A DNA stretch of 64,000 bases from positions 248,001 to 312,000 of the forward strand of contig NZ_LN881724.1 of NCBI RefSeq assembly GCF_001457415.1. The letters run 5' to 3'. The stretch comes from Gorillibacterium timonense. Its GTDB lineage: Bacteria > Bacillota > Bacilli > Paenibacillales > NBRC-103111. The stretch's first letter is position 1. Each line of letters begins with the position of its first letter. Made by a program: the position numbers and the translations under genes. Shown here one piece after another: positions 55,927 to 64,000 of this stretch. The notes beneath the pieces were generated by a model. That model worked only from the letters and a program-made list of their open reading frames with translations, was not told the origin of the DNA and made no database searches.

Positions 55927-58468
55927 GATGAATAACGAGCCGAATCTCGAGCGCACGCTCCTGTCCCCTCCGGCTCCTGAGACTTCAAGCGAAGGAAGAA
56001 TCGGAACCGGCGCAAGGCTGCTCTATGCCGGTTTCGTGTTTGCGCTTCTGCGTGAATGCCTCCAGGCTGTTCTGCAGTTGACCGCTATGGACGAAGTATT
56101 CAATAGCGGCTTGTTCTACGCCGCATTGGCTTTCGGTCTTCTGGTAACCGCGTTACCGCTCCCTCGGCTTCTGAAACCGGCTGCCGTGACCGCTGTTTGC
56201 TTGTGGACGATCGGGCGGCTGTTCTATCGCGGCATCTTCCCGGGCTTCGGTCCAGCGTCGGGCTTTTTTCGGGGGGTTGCCGAAGATGTTTTGCTCGCCG
56301 GAGGCGGTGCTTGGGATGCCGTAAGTTTGGAAAGCCGGACATTCGCCTTTCTGCTCGGCTGGATGGCTCTCGCCGCCGTGCTGCTTTGGCTCGTCGAATA
56401 TTGCCGGCCGCTGTGGTTGAGTGGCGCTGTGCTTAGCGGGCTTGTGCTAGCGGAGCTTGCTGCGGGCTTGGATACGTCGCACGGTCTTGTTCGGACCGCC
56501 GCCATCGGCCTAACCTTCGCAGGACTGCAAAATTTCGTCTCGCTGAGGATGCATTCACGGGAGGCCAGCGGTATGGCGAATGCGGCGCCGGAGAAGCCGA
56601 TCCTTGCGGCGTGGCTGCCCGCAGGTATCCTCCTCATCGGCCTCTCATTGGCTGGCGGACTGGCTGCTGGTGCGGACAAGCCGACGAGTCAGGCGCCGCT
56701 TGATTGGGGCTGGCTGGCCTCATCCATCACCAGCCGATTCGAAATGCCGCCAGCAGATGGAAATCACGCAGCCATAGCTAGCGGCAAGGTCGGCTACAGC
56801 CGGGAAGCCAGTCGGCTTGGCGGCCCCCTAGAGCCGGATTCGTCCATTGCGTTCACGGCGCGTGTTTCGAAGCCGACCTATTGGCGTGGAACAGTCAAAG
56901 GCGTGTACACGGGCACGGGCTGGGAGTCGCTGCCGAATGGCGGGAACGGGGATGAGGATTTGATTTCGCCCCGGATAGAGACTGTCGGGAACCGAGAGAG
57001 GGCGTATTTTACGGGTAATCTTGCGGATCGGGCAAACGGGAACGGGGAGGCTTCATCTGTTAGCCCTAATGCTGACTTGCTGGTCCAAGAAGTACGGCGG
57101 GTCGGCTTACAGAGCGACAGTCTGCTTATCGGAGGCGAACTGGTTGCGTTGGACTCTGCTCTCAGCGCGAATGGAGATGGTTACCCGCTGGAGCGTATAA
57201 GGCTCTCATCCGACACCGGCGAAGCGATGGTGAACGGAGGCGAAGCTCCCGCAAGCTATCGGGCGGTAACCCGAGCCGCCGTGCAGGACCGCCTGTTGCT
57301 TCGCAGCAGTGAAGGAGAATACCCGCAAAGCATTGCGGATGCTTATTTGCAGCTTCCGGACGAGCTTCCTCTGCGGGTACGTGAACTGGCTGCCCAGGTT
57401 ACTTCTTCGGCCGTAACCCCCTATGACAAGGCGCTCGCAATTGAACAGTATCTGAAGAGCCATTATACCTACAGCCTGCAAGCCGAAGCTCCGAAGACGG
57501 GGACTGATTTTGTCGATCACTTCCTGTTTGAGAATCCGGTCGGCTATTGCGATTACTTCTCCACGGCAATGGCCGTGCTGCTCCGTGCAGCAGGTATACC
57601 CGCCCGGTATGTGAAGGGCTTTTCTCCCGGCGAGTGGACAACGACGGATGGAGGGACGGGAAGCGCGGCAAGTCCGGCGGTTGCAGCCGGCTCAACGGAA
57701 AGCGCGGCAGACACGAAGGTTGCGACTAGCAGCGAGCCGTCTTCCACCTACAACGTCATCGTCCGCAACAGCGACGCCCATTCTTGGGTGGAAGTGTACT
57801 TTGCCGGAATCGGCTGGGCTGTTTTTGACCCGACACCGCCTTCCCCCGTTCCCGGAGGCGGGACATCCGAACCATCAGCAAGCGGGAGATTTAGCCTCAC
57901 AGGCATCGAATCCCTCGATGACTGGCTTGGCCCCTGGCTGAACAAGGGGAAGGAGCGTCTGGATGCCTTCTTTATCTCGGCGTATCTGGATATCTGGCAG
58001 CCGGTCAAGGCTTGGCTGGACCGCCATCCGCGAGAGCGATGGTTCTATCCGGGCGCGGCGCTATTGCTGCTCTCGCTTGCTGTCGTTGTCTCCGTACGGT
58101 ATACCCGTCGGCATAGGAGGCAACTCCTCTCGAAGCGCCAGGATGCTCCCTTTGAACGCCACTTGATTTCGGCCGCCGCCGAGAAAGAGCTGGCCCGTGC
58201 CTGGAAGCGAGCCTATCGATTGTATGGGCCAAGGTCCGCATCCCAAACGGTGCGGGAATATGTAGCCTCACTAAGCCCGCTGCCTATCGAAGACGAGCAG
58301 ACGCTGCAGGACTTGATCCGCCTCTCCGAGCGAGAGTGCTACGCCCGGAAGCCGGGAAATCGGACAGCCGCTCACGAATCCGGCAAGCTTAAGCGCCGAA
58401 TGGGAAGAAGTCGGGTAGCCTTTTCCAAAAGACGGAAGCCTCGTGGAGAAGTTTCCGCTTCGGAGTAG
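55910..58468 (+). CDS. TgpA-like membrane transglutaminase-domain protein
   Basis: 852 residues from ATG 55910, after AAGGGGGAG; it overlaps the end of the DUF58 gene by 17 bp. Membrane helices cover ~35-260. The extracytoplasmic transglutaminase-like core has the expected triad: Cys in NPVGYCDYFSTAMAVLLRAAG (~547), His in SDAHSWVEVYF (~623) and Asp in FDPTPPSP (~640). A last membrane helix (~720-740) and a cytoplasmic DUF4129-like tail follow. A Ser/Ala/Thr-rich insert (~580-610) separates Cys and His segments. Third gene of the operon. Confidence 0.93.
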   Translation: MALSLKMNNEPNLERTLLSPPAPETSSEGRIGTGARLLYAGFVFALLRECLQAVLQLTAMDEVFNSGLFYAALAFGLLVTALPLPRLLKPAAVTAVCLWTIGRLFYRGIFPGFGPASGFFRGVAEDVLLAGGGAWDAVSLESRTFAFLLGWMALAAVLLWLVEYCRPLWLSGAVLSGLVLAELAAGLDTSHGLVRTAAIGLTFAGLQNFVSLRMHSREASGMANAAPEKPILAAWLPAGILLIGLSLAGGLAAGADKPTSQAPLDWGWLASSITSRFEMPPADGNHAAIASGKVGYSREASRLGGPLEPDSSIAFTARVSKPTYWRGTVKGVYTGTGWESLPNGGNGDEDLISPRIETVGNRERAYFTGNLADRANGNGEASSVSPNADLLVQEVRRVGLQSDSLLIGGELVALDSALSANGDGYPLERIRLSSDTGEAMVNGGEAPASYRAVTRAAVQDRLLLRSSEGEYPQSIADAYLQLPDELPLRVRELAAQVTSSAVTPYDKALAIEQYLKSHYTYSLQAEAPKTGTDFVDHFLFENPVGYCDYFSTAMAVLLRAAGIPARYVKGFSPGEWTTTDGGTGSAASPAVAAGSTESAADTKVATSSEPSSTYNVIVRNSDAHSWVEVYFAGIGWAVFDPTPPSPVPGGGTSEPSASGRFSLTGIESLDDWLGPWLNKGKERLDAFFISAYLDIWQPVKAWLDRHPRERWFYPGAALLLLSLAVVVSVRYTRRHRRQLLSKRQDAPFERHLISAAAEKELARAWKRAYRLYGPRSASQTVREYVASLSPLPIEDEQTLQDLIRLSERECYARKPGNRTAAHESGKLKRRMGRSRVAFSKRRKPRGEVSASE

Positions 58469-58501
58469 AGGAATCCCCTGCCTGGAAACGAACCCCTTTC
58501 C

Positions 58502-58531
58502 TTGACGCGGTCAATTCATGTCAACTATAAT
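58502..58531 (+). promoter_or_regulatory. σA-type promoter of guaA
   Basis: TTGACG (58502-58507), 18-nt spacer, TATAAT (58526-58531), 37 bp before the guaA start. Confidence 0.75.
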
Positions 58532-58568
58532 AGTCACAATTTGAAACTGCAGAAAGCGGGGCCCAACC

Positions 58569-60107
58569 TTGAGTAAACCGAATGAAATCGTCGTCGTGCT
58601 GGATTTTGGCGGTCAGTACAATCAATTGATCGCTCGTCGGATCCGTGATCTTGGCGTGTATAGCGAACTGCTTCCGTTCAACACCCCCATCGAAAAGATT
58701 CGCGAGCTCGCTCCGAAGGGAATCGTCTTCTCCGGCGGTCCTTCCAGCGTATACGAAGAAAATGCGCCGAAGGTGGATCCGGCGGTCTACGAGCTTGGCC
58801 TGCCGATTCTTGGCATTTGCTACGGCATGCAGCTGATGGCTGAGCAATTGAGCGGCAAGGTCAGCCCCGCTGAGAAACGGGAGTATGGTAAGGCCATGGT
58901 GGACTTCGCGGACGTTTGCCGCCTGACGGAAGGCTTGGACAAGCAGCAGCAATGCTGGATGAGTCACGGCGACAAGGTCACGCTGCTACCGGAAGGCTTC
59001 TCCGTCACGGCAAGCACCGAACACGCCCCGATCGCCGGGATGGCCAACACGGACAAAAATTTCTTCGCCGTGCAATTCCACCCGGAGGTTCGCCACTCGG
59101 TTTACGGAAACGAGCTGATCCACAACTTCCTGTACCGCATCTGCGGCTGTACCGGCGACTGGAACATGGGGACCTTCATTGAGGATGCCGTGCGCGAAAT
59201 CCGCAATCAGGTCGGAGACCGCAAGGTGCTCTGCGCATTGAGCGGCGGTGTGGATTCATCCGTCGTGGCGCGCCTGATCCACAAGGCAATCGGCGATCAG
59301 CTGACGTGTATGTTCATCGATCACGGTCTGCTGCGCAAGGGCGAGGCAGACGGGGTGATGGAGACCTTCGTCGGCAAATTCGACATGCACGTGGTGAAGG
59401 TCGACGCGCAAGAACGCTTCCTGGGCAAGCTTGCGGGCGTGAGCGATCCGGAGCAGAAGCGCAAGATCATCGGCAACGAATTCATCTATTCATTCGACGA
59501 GGAGTCGGCCAAGCTGGGCAACTTCGATTTCCTCGCTCAAGGGACCCTTTACACCGACATCGTCGAGAGTGGAACCGCAACGGCTCAAACGATCAAGTCG
59601 CACCATAATGTCGGCGGCTTGCCGGAAGACATTCGGTTTGAGCTGATCGAGCCGCTCAAGACGCTGTTTAAGGACGAAGTCCGCAAGGTCGGCTCCGAGC
59701 TGGGCTTGCCGGATGCCATCGTATGGCGTCAACCGTTCCCAGGCCCAGGCCTCGCGATCCGCGTGCTTGGCGAAGTGACGGAGGACAAGCTGGAGATCGT
59801 TCGCGAATCGGACGCTATCTTGCGCGAAGAGATCGCCAAGGCTGGACTCGAACGCGAAATCTGGCAGTACTTCACCGCCCTGCCGGGCATGAAGAGTGTT
59901 GGCGTCATGGGAGATGCCCGTACCTACTCCTACACCGTCGGCATCCGCGCTGTAACCTCCATTGACGGCATGACCGCCGACTGGGCGCGTATTCCCTGGG
60001 ACGTGCTGGAGAAGATTTCGGTCCGCATCGTCAACGAAGTGGAGAACGTCAATCGCGTGGTGTATGACATCACATCCAAGCCGCCCGCTACGATCGAGTG
60101 GGAATAG
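58569..60107 (+). CDS. guaA: GMP synthase (glutamine-hydrolysing)
   Basis: 512 residues from TTG (AAGCGGGG upstream). Converts XMP to GMP. The class I amidotransferase part has [10 protein letters not shown] with the nucleophile Cys (~83) and FHPEV (~173-177). The ATP-pyrophosphatase part has [11 protein letters not shown] (~222), and the dimerisation domain ends KPPATIEWE. All expected motifs are intact. Single gene with its own promoter; no purine riboswitch is present upstream. Confidence 0.98.
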   Translation: MSKPNEIVVVLDFGGQYNQLIARRIRDLGVYSELLPFNTPIEKIRELAPKGIVFSGGPSSVYEENAPKVDPAVYELGLPILGICYGMQLMAEQLSGKVSPAEKREYGKAMVDFADVCRLTEGLDKQQQCWMSHGDKVTLLPEGFSVTASTEHAPIAGMANTDKNFFAVQFHPEVRHSVYGNELIHNFLYRICGCTGDWNMGTFIEDAVREIRNQVGDRKVLCALSGGVDSSVVARLIHKAIGDQLTCMFIDHGLLRKGEADGVMETFVGKFDMHVVKVDAQERFLGKLAGVSDPEQKRKIIGNEFIYSFDEESAKLGNFDFLAQGTLYTDIVESGTATAQTIKSHHNVGGLPEDIRFELIEPLKTLFKDEVRKVGSELGLPDAIVWRQPFPGPGLAIRVLGEVTEDKLEIVRESDAILREEIAKAGLEREIWQYFTALPGMKSVGVMGDARTYSYTVGIRAVTSIDGMTADWARIPWDVLEKISVRIVNEVENVNRVVYDITSKPPATIEWE

Positions 60108-60124
60108 ATTGCATCAATCCAGTA

Positions 60125-60179
60125 CAAAAAAATACTCCCTTTTATCTGCGTTGTTTGCAAATAGAAGGGAGTATTTTTA
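60125..60179 (+). terminator. Intrinsic terminator after guaA
   Basis: AAAAATACTCCCTT pairs with the AGGGAGTATTTTT arm, giving a T-rich tail on the + strand. Confidence 0.85.
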
Positions 60180-60326
60180 TGACCAAATTCAAAGAACGTC
60201 AGCCTCAAAGATGAAAAGAATACCTCCAGTGATATATGGTACAATATCACCGAATAGGAATATATTTAACAGATAACCAAAATTATTAACACAAAAATTA
60301 GTCTTAGGAATATTGTGGGGGTTTAC

Positions 60327-60971
60327 ATGAGACAAATAGTTAAGATTAGGAATGAAGAAGAAACAGATTATGAGAAAGTAGAAGAAATCACAAGGATCGC
60401 CTTTTGGAATCTATATATTCCGGGGTGTATCGAACACTATTTAGTTCATGTTATGCGATCCCACAAAGACTTTCTGCCTGAGTTGGCTCTGGTCCTTGAA
60501 GTGGATAATCAGATCATCGGGAATATCATGTATACAAAGACAAAACTAGTGGATGAGTCTGGGGAAGAAAAAAGCATCCTTACGTTCGGTCCGGTTTGCA
60601 TTTTGCCAGAATATCAGAGAAAGGGGTATGGAAAAAAACTATTGGAGTATTCCTTTGAACAGGCGGCCTTACTTGGTTATGACGTGATTGTCATATTCGG
60701 AAATCCGAATAATTATGTAAGCCGCGGCTTTAAGAGTTGTAAAAAATACAATGTTTGTCATGAAAATGGGATATATCCGGCGGCAATGATGGTAAAGGAA
60801 CTCAAACCAGATGTCTTGGACGGAAGAAAATGGGTGTACTATCAAAGTCCTGCATTTGAAATAGACGAACAAGAAGCCGAGCGCTTTGACGTGGGTTTAG
60901 AAATCCTGGAGAAAAAATACCAGCCAAGTCATGAAGAATTTTATATTCACAGCCACTCTATTATTCAGTGA
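60327..60971 (+). CDS. GNAT-family N-acetyltransferase, AT-rich
   Basis: 214 residues from ATG 60327 after GGGGGT. Acetyl-CoA motif GPVCILPEYQRKGYGKKLLEYSFEQA (~93-118) and the NPNNYVSRGFKSCKKYNV region (~132-150) are typical of the family; the C-terminal half carries a substrate-specific extension (ELKPDVLDGRKWVYYQSP). The gene and flanks are much richer in A+T than the surrounding guaA and rsgA genes, which suggests recent acquisition. Substrate unknown. Confidence 0.88.
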   Translation: MRQIVKIRNEEETDYEKVEEITRIAFWNLYIPGCIEHYLVHVMRSHKDFLPELALVLEVDNQIIGNIMYTKTKLVDESGEEKSILTFGPVCILPEYQRKGYGKKLLEYSFEQAALLGYDVIVIFGNPNNYVSRGFKSCKKYNVCHENGIYPAAMMVKELKPDVLDGRKWVYYQSPAFEIDEQEAERFDVGLEILEKKYQPSHEEFYIHSHSIIQ

Positions 60972-61046
60972 GTTTCCTTTAGGGGTATAAGGATTAGCGA
61001 TGACTTTCGATTTGTTAAGCGGGCCGACTCCACATGTGCGGAATAA

Positions 61047-61100
61047 TGAAAAGAACTCCGAAATCCCGCCAACGTTTCAGGGATTTCGGAGTTCTTTTTT
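61047..61100. terminator. Bidirectional terminator between GNAT and aph-like genes
   Basis: AAAAGAACTCCGAAATCCC pairs with GGGATTTCGGAGTTCTTTT, T-rich on both outgoing strands. Confidence 0.9.
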
Positions 61101-62103
61101 ACTTATTCTTCATTTCATAGACTTGTTGGAGAGTTCGGAGGGCATTCTTCTTCTCGACCTCGTCCTCTACGTGGAGATACGACTCCACAAGACGATACCC
61201 GAAGACAATCAGGATCATTTCATAGACGCAATGCTCTTCGACCGGAGGGACATCCGCATATTCCGAAAATCCCTTGTAATACGCAGGAACACAGCGATGG
61301 TAGTAGTCGACCATGAGATCGACACCCGTTTCATCCGCAATCAGGCTTGCGAGATCTTCACCCAGGTAGCCCCATCCGCTGGTATCCCAGTCGAGGACAA
61401 CGATTTTTCCGCCCGTATGGATCAGGTTGGCCACCCAGAAGTCCCGATGGCAGAGCACGAGGGGCAATTGTTCAATGCGGGAGAAGATCTCGTCTGAGTT
61501 CTCATCGATGGCAATGAGCATGTCCCGCAAGTGCTTCGGGATTTCACAATCCTCCGAGCGAATGTAGTTGTAGACGAGAGGCCAGGACCGGTAATGCAGA
61601 TACGTCTTTTTCATGAGATCCGCATGGCTCAGGTTGGTCAGGCTCTGCAGTACGGTTGGCTGCTCGGCAAACAGCTTGCCTTGATATCGTCCTAATTCCA
61701 GCGCGGCTTGTTCATACATGTCACCGGTCAAGTCTAAACCGGATACGCCATCTACGTATTCCAGCCACAGCTGGAATTCCGTTTCATCTTCGTTCATTTC
61801 AGCGTGATAACAGGTCGGCCAGCGGAGATCATCCGAGAACGTGGACTCTAAATCAGATACATAGAGATCATATTCCCGACGCCACGATCCCGGATCAGCG
61901 TAGCGTTCCCATTTTTGCTGGACTTTTAGAACGATACGGTAAGGCAATGGTTTCCGATCAGCCGTTTCGGCTATCCCCGTTACCAGGAATACACTTCCTA
62001 CAGTCCCGCCATGTAGCGGCACGGTTTGGTAATCAGCAGAGACAATACTCGTTTTGAACAGGTGGCTTAACGCAGAGATCAGTGCTTCTATTTTGATAGT
62101 CAT
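61099..62103 (-). CDS. Aminoglycoside phosphotransferase-like kinase
   Basis: 334 residues from ATG 62103 (MTIKIEALIS), 9 nt after GGAGG. Protein-kinase-like fold: ATP/brace region VPLHGGTVGSVFLVTG, catalytic loop LCHRDFWVANLI (H-x-D-x4-N, ~224), and the metal Asp in VVLDWDTSGWG (~244). This is the APH/choline-kinase superfamily; substrates range from antibiotics to small metabolites and cannot be told from sequence. The ATG overlaps the rsgA-like stop as ATGA, so translation is coupled and it shares the attenuator-like leader upstream of that gene. Confidence 0.88.
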   Translation of the reverse strand: MTIKIEALISALSHLFKTSIVSADYQTVPLHGGTVGSVFLVTGIAETADRKPLPYRIVLKVQQKWERYADPGSWRREYDLYVSDLESTFSDDLRWPTCYHAEMNEDETEFQLWLEYVDGVSGLDLTGDMYEQAALELGRYQGKLFAEQPTVLQSLTNLSHADLMKKTYLHYRSWPLVYNYIRSEDCEIPKHLRDMLIAIDENSDEIFSRIEQLPLVLCHRDFWVANLIHTGGKIVVLDWDTSGWGYLGEDLASLIADETGVDLMVDYYHRCVPAYYKGFSEYADVPPVEEHCVYEMILIVFGYRLVESYLHVEDEVEKKNALRTLQQVYEMKNK

Positions 62104-63173
62104 TTTTTCCATCCTCCGTTTTTCTTCGTTTGTTTGCTCTTCATGGCAATCGATTTGGTTCGAGCTCTCTTTTCGATAAGATAGCTCGTTTTGTTTTGGA
62201 CAAACTTGTTCTCCCCCTGCTGGACAACATAATGCTCCCAACGTTCACGAGGTAACGAACCATTGGCAAGAGCAGCGAGAACGGCACAGCCCGGCTCGGC
62301 TTGATGGCGGCAATCGCTAAATCTGCATTGCGCAAACCACTCCTCCACATCGGCAAAGCCTGCACGGATGCCTTCGTCTGCATCGAACAGTCCAAGCTCT
62401 CGCATACCTGGCGTATCCATAACCATCGCCCCGGAGGGAAGCATGAACAGCTGGCGATGTGTTGTCGTATGCCTCCCCCTGCTGTCATCCTCTCGGATCC
62501 CCTTAACCGTCATGACATCCTGTTCCATCAACGCATTGAGCAGAGACGATTTTCCGACACCAGACATGCCGAGAAAGACGACCGTCTTCCCTGGCATCAA
62601 GTAAGCATCGAGTTCGCTTAACCCCAGGCCTGTGTGACTGCATACGGCGTGAACTGGCACATCTGGTGTGCTCTGTTTGACCTCGGCGAGCGGGATATTG
62701 AAATCTTCTACGAGATCCACCTTGGTCAGAATGATGACCGGCTGGCCGCCGCTCTGCCGGGCCTGTGTCAGATAACGCATGATGCGGTTGATCTTGAAAT
62801 CCCCATTCAGAGAGGAAACGATAAACACATAGTCGAAGTTGGTCGCGACGACCTGTTCCAAAATGGTTTTGGCATAGCCCGTGGCATGGCCTGCGTAATC
62901 AGCTCGTGAAAACTTGGAGCGGCGGGGCAATACCGTGACGATAAGCGAATCCCCGCTTTCATTGAAGCGCAGCAAGACAAAATCACCGACGCACGGAAAG
63001 TCTTCTCGCGTTTCCGCACTGTGATAGAACGCGCCTTTGAGCACAGCGGTTACCTCGCCCCGCTCGGAGATGACCGTGAACCGATCTCGCTGAAGTTCGG
63101 TAACTCTCCCGGGCCATAACCCGTCAGGGATTGCTTTTATTTCTTTGTAGCCATAGGTTTTCAAATCGATCAT
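62100..63173 (-). CDS. RsgA-like circularly permuted GTPase (second paralogue)
   Basis: 357 residues from ATG 63173 (MIDLKTYGYKEIKAIP). OB-fold N-terminus, LTKVDL (G4), GMSGVGKSSLL (G1), DTPGMREL (G3), zinc knuckle CRFSDCRHQAEPGC, and a Lys-rich tail. This is the same family as the gene at 44328 but clearly divergent. The frame remains open far upstream through the leader hairpins, but GAGGAG 12 nt before ATG 63173 and homology to RsgA place the start here. The gene is coupled by ATGA to the aph-like gene. A ribosome-protecting or stress-assembly role is possible (inference). Confidence 0.9.
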   Translation of the reverse strand: MIDLKTYGYKEIKAIPDGLWPGRVTELQRDRFTVISERGEVTAVLKGAFYHSAETREDFPCVGDFVLLRFNESGDSLIVTVLPRRSKFSRADYAGHATGYAKTILEQVVATNFDYVFIVSSLNGDFKINRIMRYLTQARQSGGQPVIILTKVDLVEDFNIPLAEVKQSTPDVPVHAVCSHTGLGLSELDAYLMPGKTVVFLGMSGVGKSSLLNALMEQDVMTVKGIREDDSRGRHTTTHRQLFMLPSGAMVMDTPGMRELGLFDADEGIRAGFADVEEWFAQCRFSDCRHQAEPGCAVLAALANGSLPRERWEHYVVQQGENKFVQNKTSYLIEKRARTKSIAMKSKQTKKNGGWKK

Positions 63174-63472
63174 GCTTTTGGTTAGCTCCTCATCCTGTTG
63201 TTTTTTTGGACGCAAAAATGCCGCGGACAAGCAGCCTCTAAAGAAGCTGCTGTCGCGCGGCATTTGGACACAAATCGATACGACCTTCATCGTATCCCGC
63301 AAACAGCAATATTCACGAAAGGTTACTTTGGCTGGCACACCAAATAAAACGGGCGTTTCCCCCGCTTTTTCCGAGTATGCCTGTTATTCGGTTTTAGGAC
63401 AAAACCACCCGATAAGTCATTGCCATAATAAAACATCCCCTTTCGTGTTAAGGAACTTGGTAAGCTATTATA
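63174..63472 (-). promoter_or_regulatory. Attenuator-like leader of the rsgA-like/aph-like operon
   Basis: Minus-strand order: -10 TATAAT (63467-63472), RBS AAAGGGG (63437-63443), 10-codon ORF MAMTYRVVLS (63394-63426), an inner hairpin GGTTTT/AAAACC (63390-63406), a terminator-like hairpin with TTTT (63346-63370), CCTTTCGTG (63314-63322) that is exactly complementary to CACGAAAGG over the leader RBS (63439-63447), and a large stem AAATGCCGCG.. / ..CGCGGCATTT with TTTTT (63213-63265) just before the gene. This is the layout of drug-sensing leader-peptide attenuators; induction by an antibiotic is inferred. Confidence 0.6.
63394..63426 (-). CDS. Possible 10-residue leader peptide MAMTYRVVLS
   Basis: ATG 63426 lies 10 nt after AAAGGGG in the complement and the frame ends TAA after ten codons. 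It is placed in the 5' leader of the rsgA-like operon, with structure overlapping both its RBS and its coding bases. Confidence 0.45.
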   Translation of the reverse strand: MAMTYRVVLS

Positions 63473-63600
63473 GGTTACCTTACTTTAGGAAATTAATCCA
63501 TATTCGTTTTACTATGATGGACGGATAGGAATGATTGTTTGAAACGTTTATACTTGTACGAGACTTTAAACTTATGAGCATGGACTTTAAGGAGACGCGA

Positions 63601-63996
63601 ATGGAAGCATTTGTTCATCACATCTGTATTCAAACCAATCAATACGAGGCATCTTTGGCCTTTTATCAAAAGCTGGGATTCCAATTGGTTCAAGAAACCC
63701 CGGGCTTCCATGGTAGAAGCTATAACACCTGGTTGACGTTAAACGGATTTCACATCGAGTTGCAGACCGGGAAAGACCGTTTGAACCCGGCAAGCGGCTC
63801 GGATCACGAAGGACTGGTTCACTTTTGCATCTGGGTGGAAGAGCTGGAGAAGGCCTTAAGCGTCCTTGATTTCGATGATTCTCTCTTTCTCCTGAAGAAC
63901 GGGAAGCGAATCTATACGGTCGAAAATGGCCAGCTGTGCAAACTGAAAGCGCCGGAAGGAACGATTGTCGAGCTGCGCAATCAGCGCGGGATCTAG
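63601..63996 (+). CDS. VOC-superfamily (glyoxalase-like) protein
   Basis: 131 residues from ATG 63601 after AAGGAG; the longer frame to 63535 has no RBS. One βαβββ pair is seen: VHHICIQTNQYEASLAFYQKLGF at the start with the metal-type His, IELQTG in the middle, and GLVHFCIWVEELEKAL (second His), ending GTIVELRNQ (Glu). Could be a lyase, dioxygenase or antibiotic-binding protein; substrate unknown. It diverges from the rsgA-like operon leader. Confidence 0.88.
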   Translation: MEAFVHHICIQTNQYEASLAFYQKLGFQLVQETPGFHGRSYNTWLTLNGFHIELQTGKDRLNPASGSDHEGLVHFCIWVEELEKALSVLDFDDSLFLLKNGKRIYTVENGQLCKLKAPEGTIVELRNQRGI

Positions 63997-64000
63997 TTGA

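Noticed and set aside
63174-63338. N-terminal extension of the second RsgA-like protein (MKVVSICVQMPRDSSF...)
   Set aside because: The frame is open but runs through the leader hairpins; RsgA homology starts at MIDLKTYG with its own GAGGAG, so it is treated as leader. An extended isoform cannot be fully excluded.

Overview
The window looks like a chromosomal segment of a Paenibacillaceae-type Firmicute (Paenibacillus or Cohnella-like). The reasons are very large S-layer-homology (SLH) proteins, several copper-amine-oxidase-N-like 'stalk' domains on secreted proteins, strong AGGAGG-type ribosome binding sites, T-tailed intrinsic terminators, a TnrA/GlnR-type box, and moderately high G+C with AT-rich islands. 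The assignment rests on gene content only; no rRNA or tRNA gene was seen.

Layout. 1-13.2 kb holds three SLH surface proteins: the end of one, its 2541-residue paralogue carrying carbohydrate-active-type domains, and a 1396-residue propeller protein. 13.2-22.1 kb is housekeeping: phosphoesterase, aconitase, amidase-fold protein, D-Ala-D-Ala ligase, UV endonuclease and an inositol-monophosphatase-family protein. 22.3-23.0 kb is a c-di-GMP-I riboswitch in front of a CheX-like gene. 23.1-26.7 kb holds a LysE exporter, a decayed queH and a type I-C-like CRISPR array with 29 spacers and no cas genes. 26.9-28.4 kb has a methyltransferase and a SMI1/KNR4 protein. 28.5-32.1 kb is cellobiose phosphorylase with its LacI regulator and a shared operator. 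33.6-35.5 kb is a Fur-box-controlled ferric-siderophore ATPase and FhuF-like reductase. 35.7-36.9 kb is an orphan nifV behind a perfect GlnR/TnrA box. 37.4-39.8 kb is a frameshifted topB. 40-46 kb carries envelope genes, an RsgA GTPase and a GNAT gene. 46-46.9 kb is a non-coding stretch with a candidate small RNA and degenerate repeats. 46.9-53.6 kb holds hemL, an LCP protein, Bcp peroxiredoxin, a hydrolase and a second polysaccharide deacetylase. 53.6-60.1 kb is the MoxR-DUF58-transglutaminase operon and guaA. 60.1-64 kb has an AT-rich GNAT gene, a two-gene rsgA-like/aph-like operon behind an attenuator-like leader, and a VOC protein.

The main unexplained signals are these. (1) An antibiotic-attenuator-like leader (short ORF, long-range pairing over its RBS, two terminator-like hairpins) sits before a second RsgA paralogue that overlaps an aminoglycoside-phosphotransferase-like gene by ATGA. 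(2) A ~99-bp inverted-repeat element occurs in at least three copies, two of which supply the stop codon of the adjacent gene. (3) Two genes have no usable ATG, GTG or TTG start (fhuF-like and the first rsgA). (4) The CRISPR array has no cas genes. No complete, clearly new multi-gene defence system was identified.
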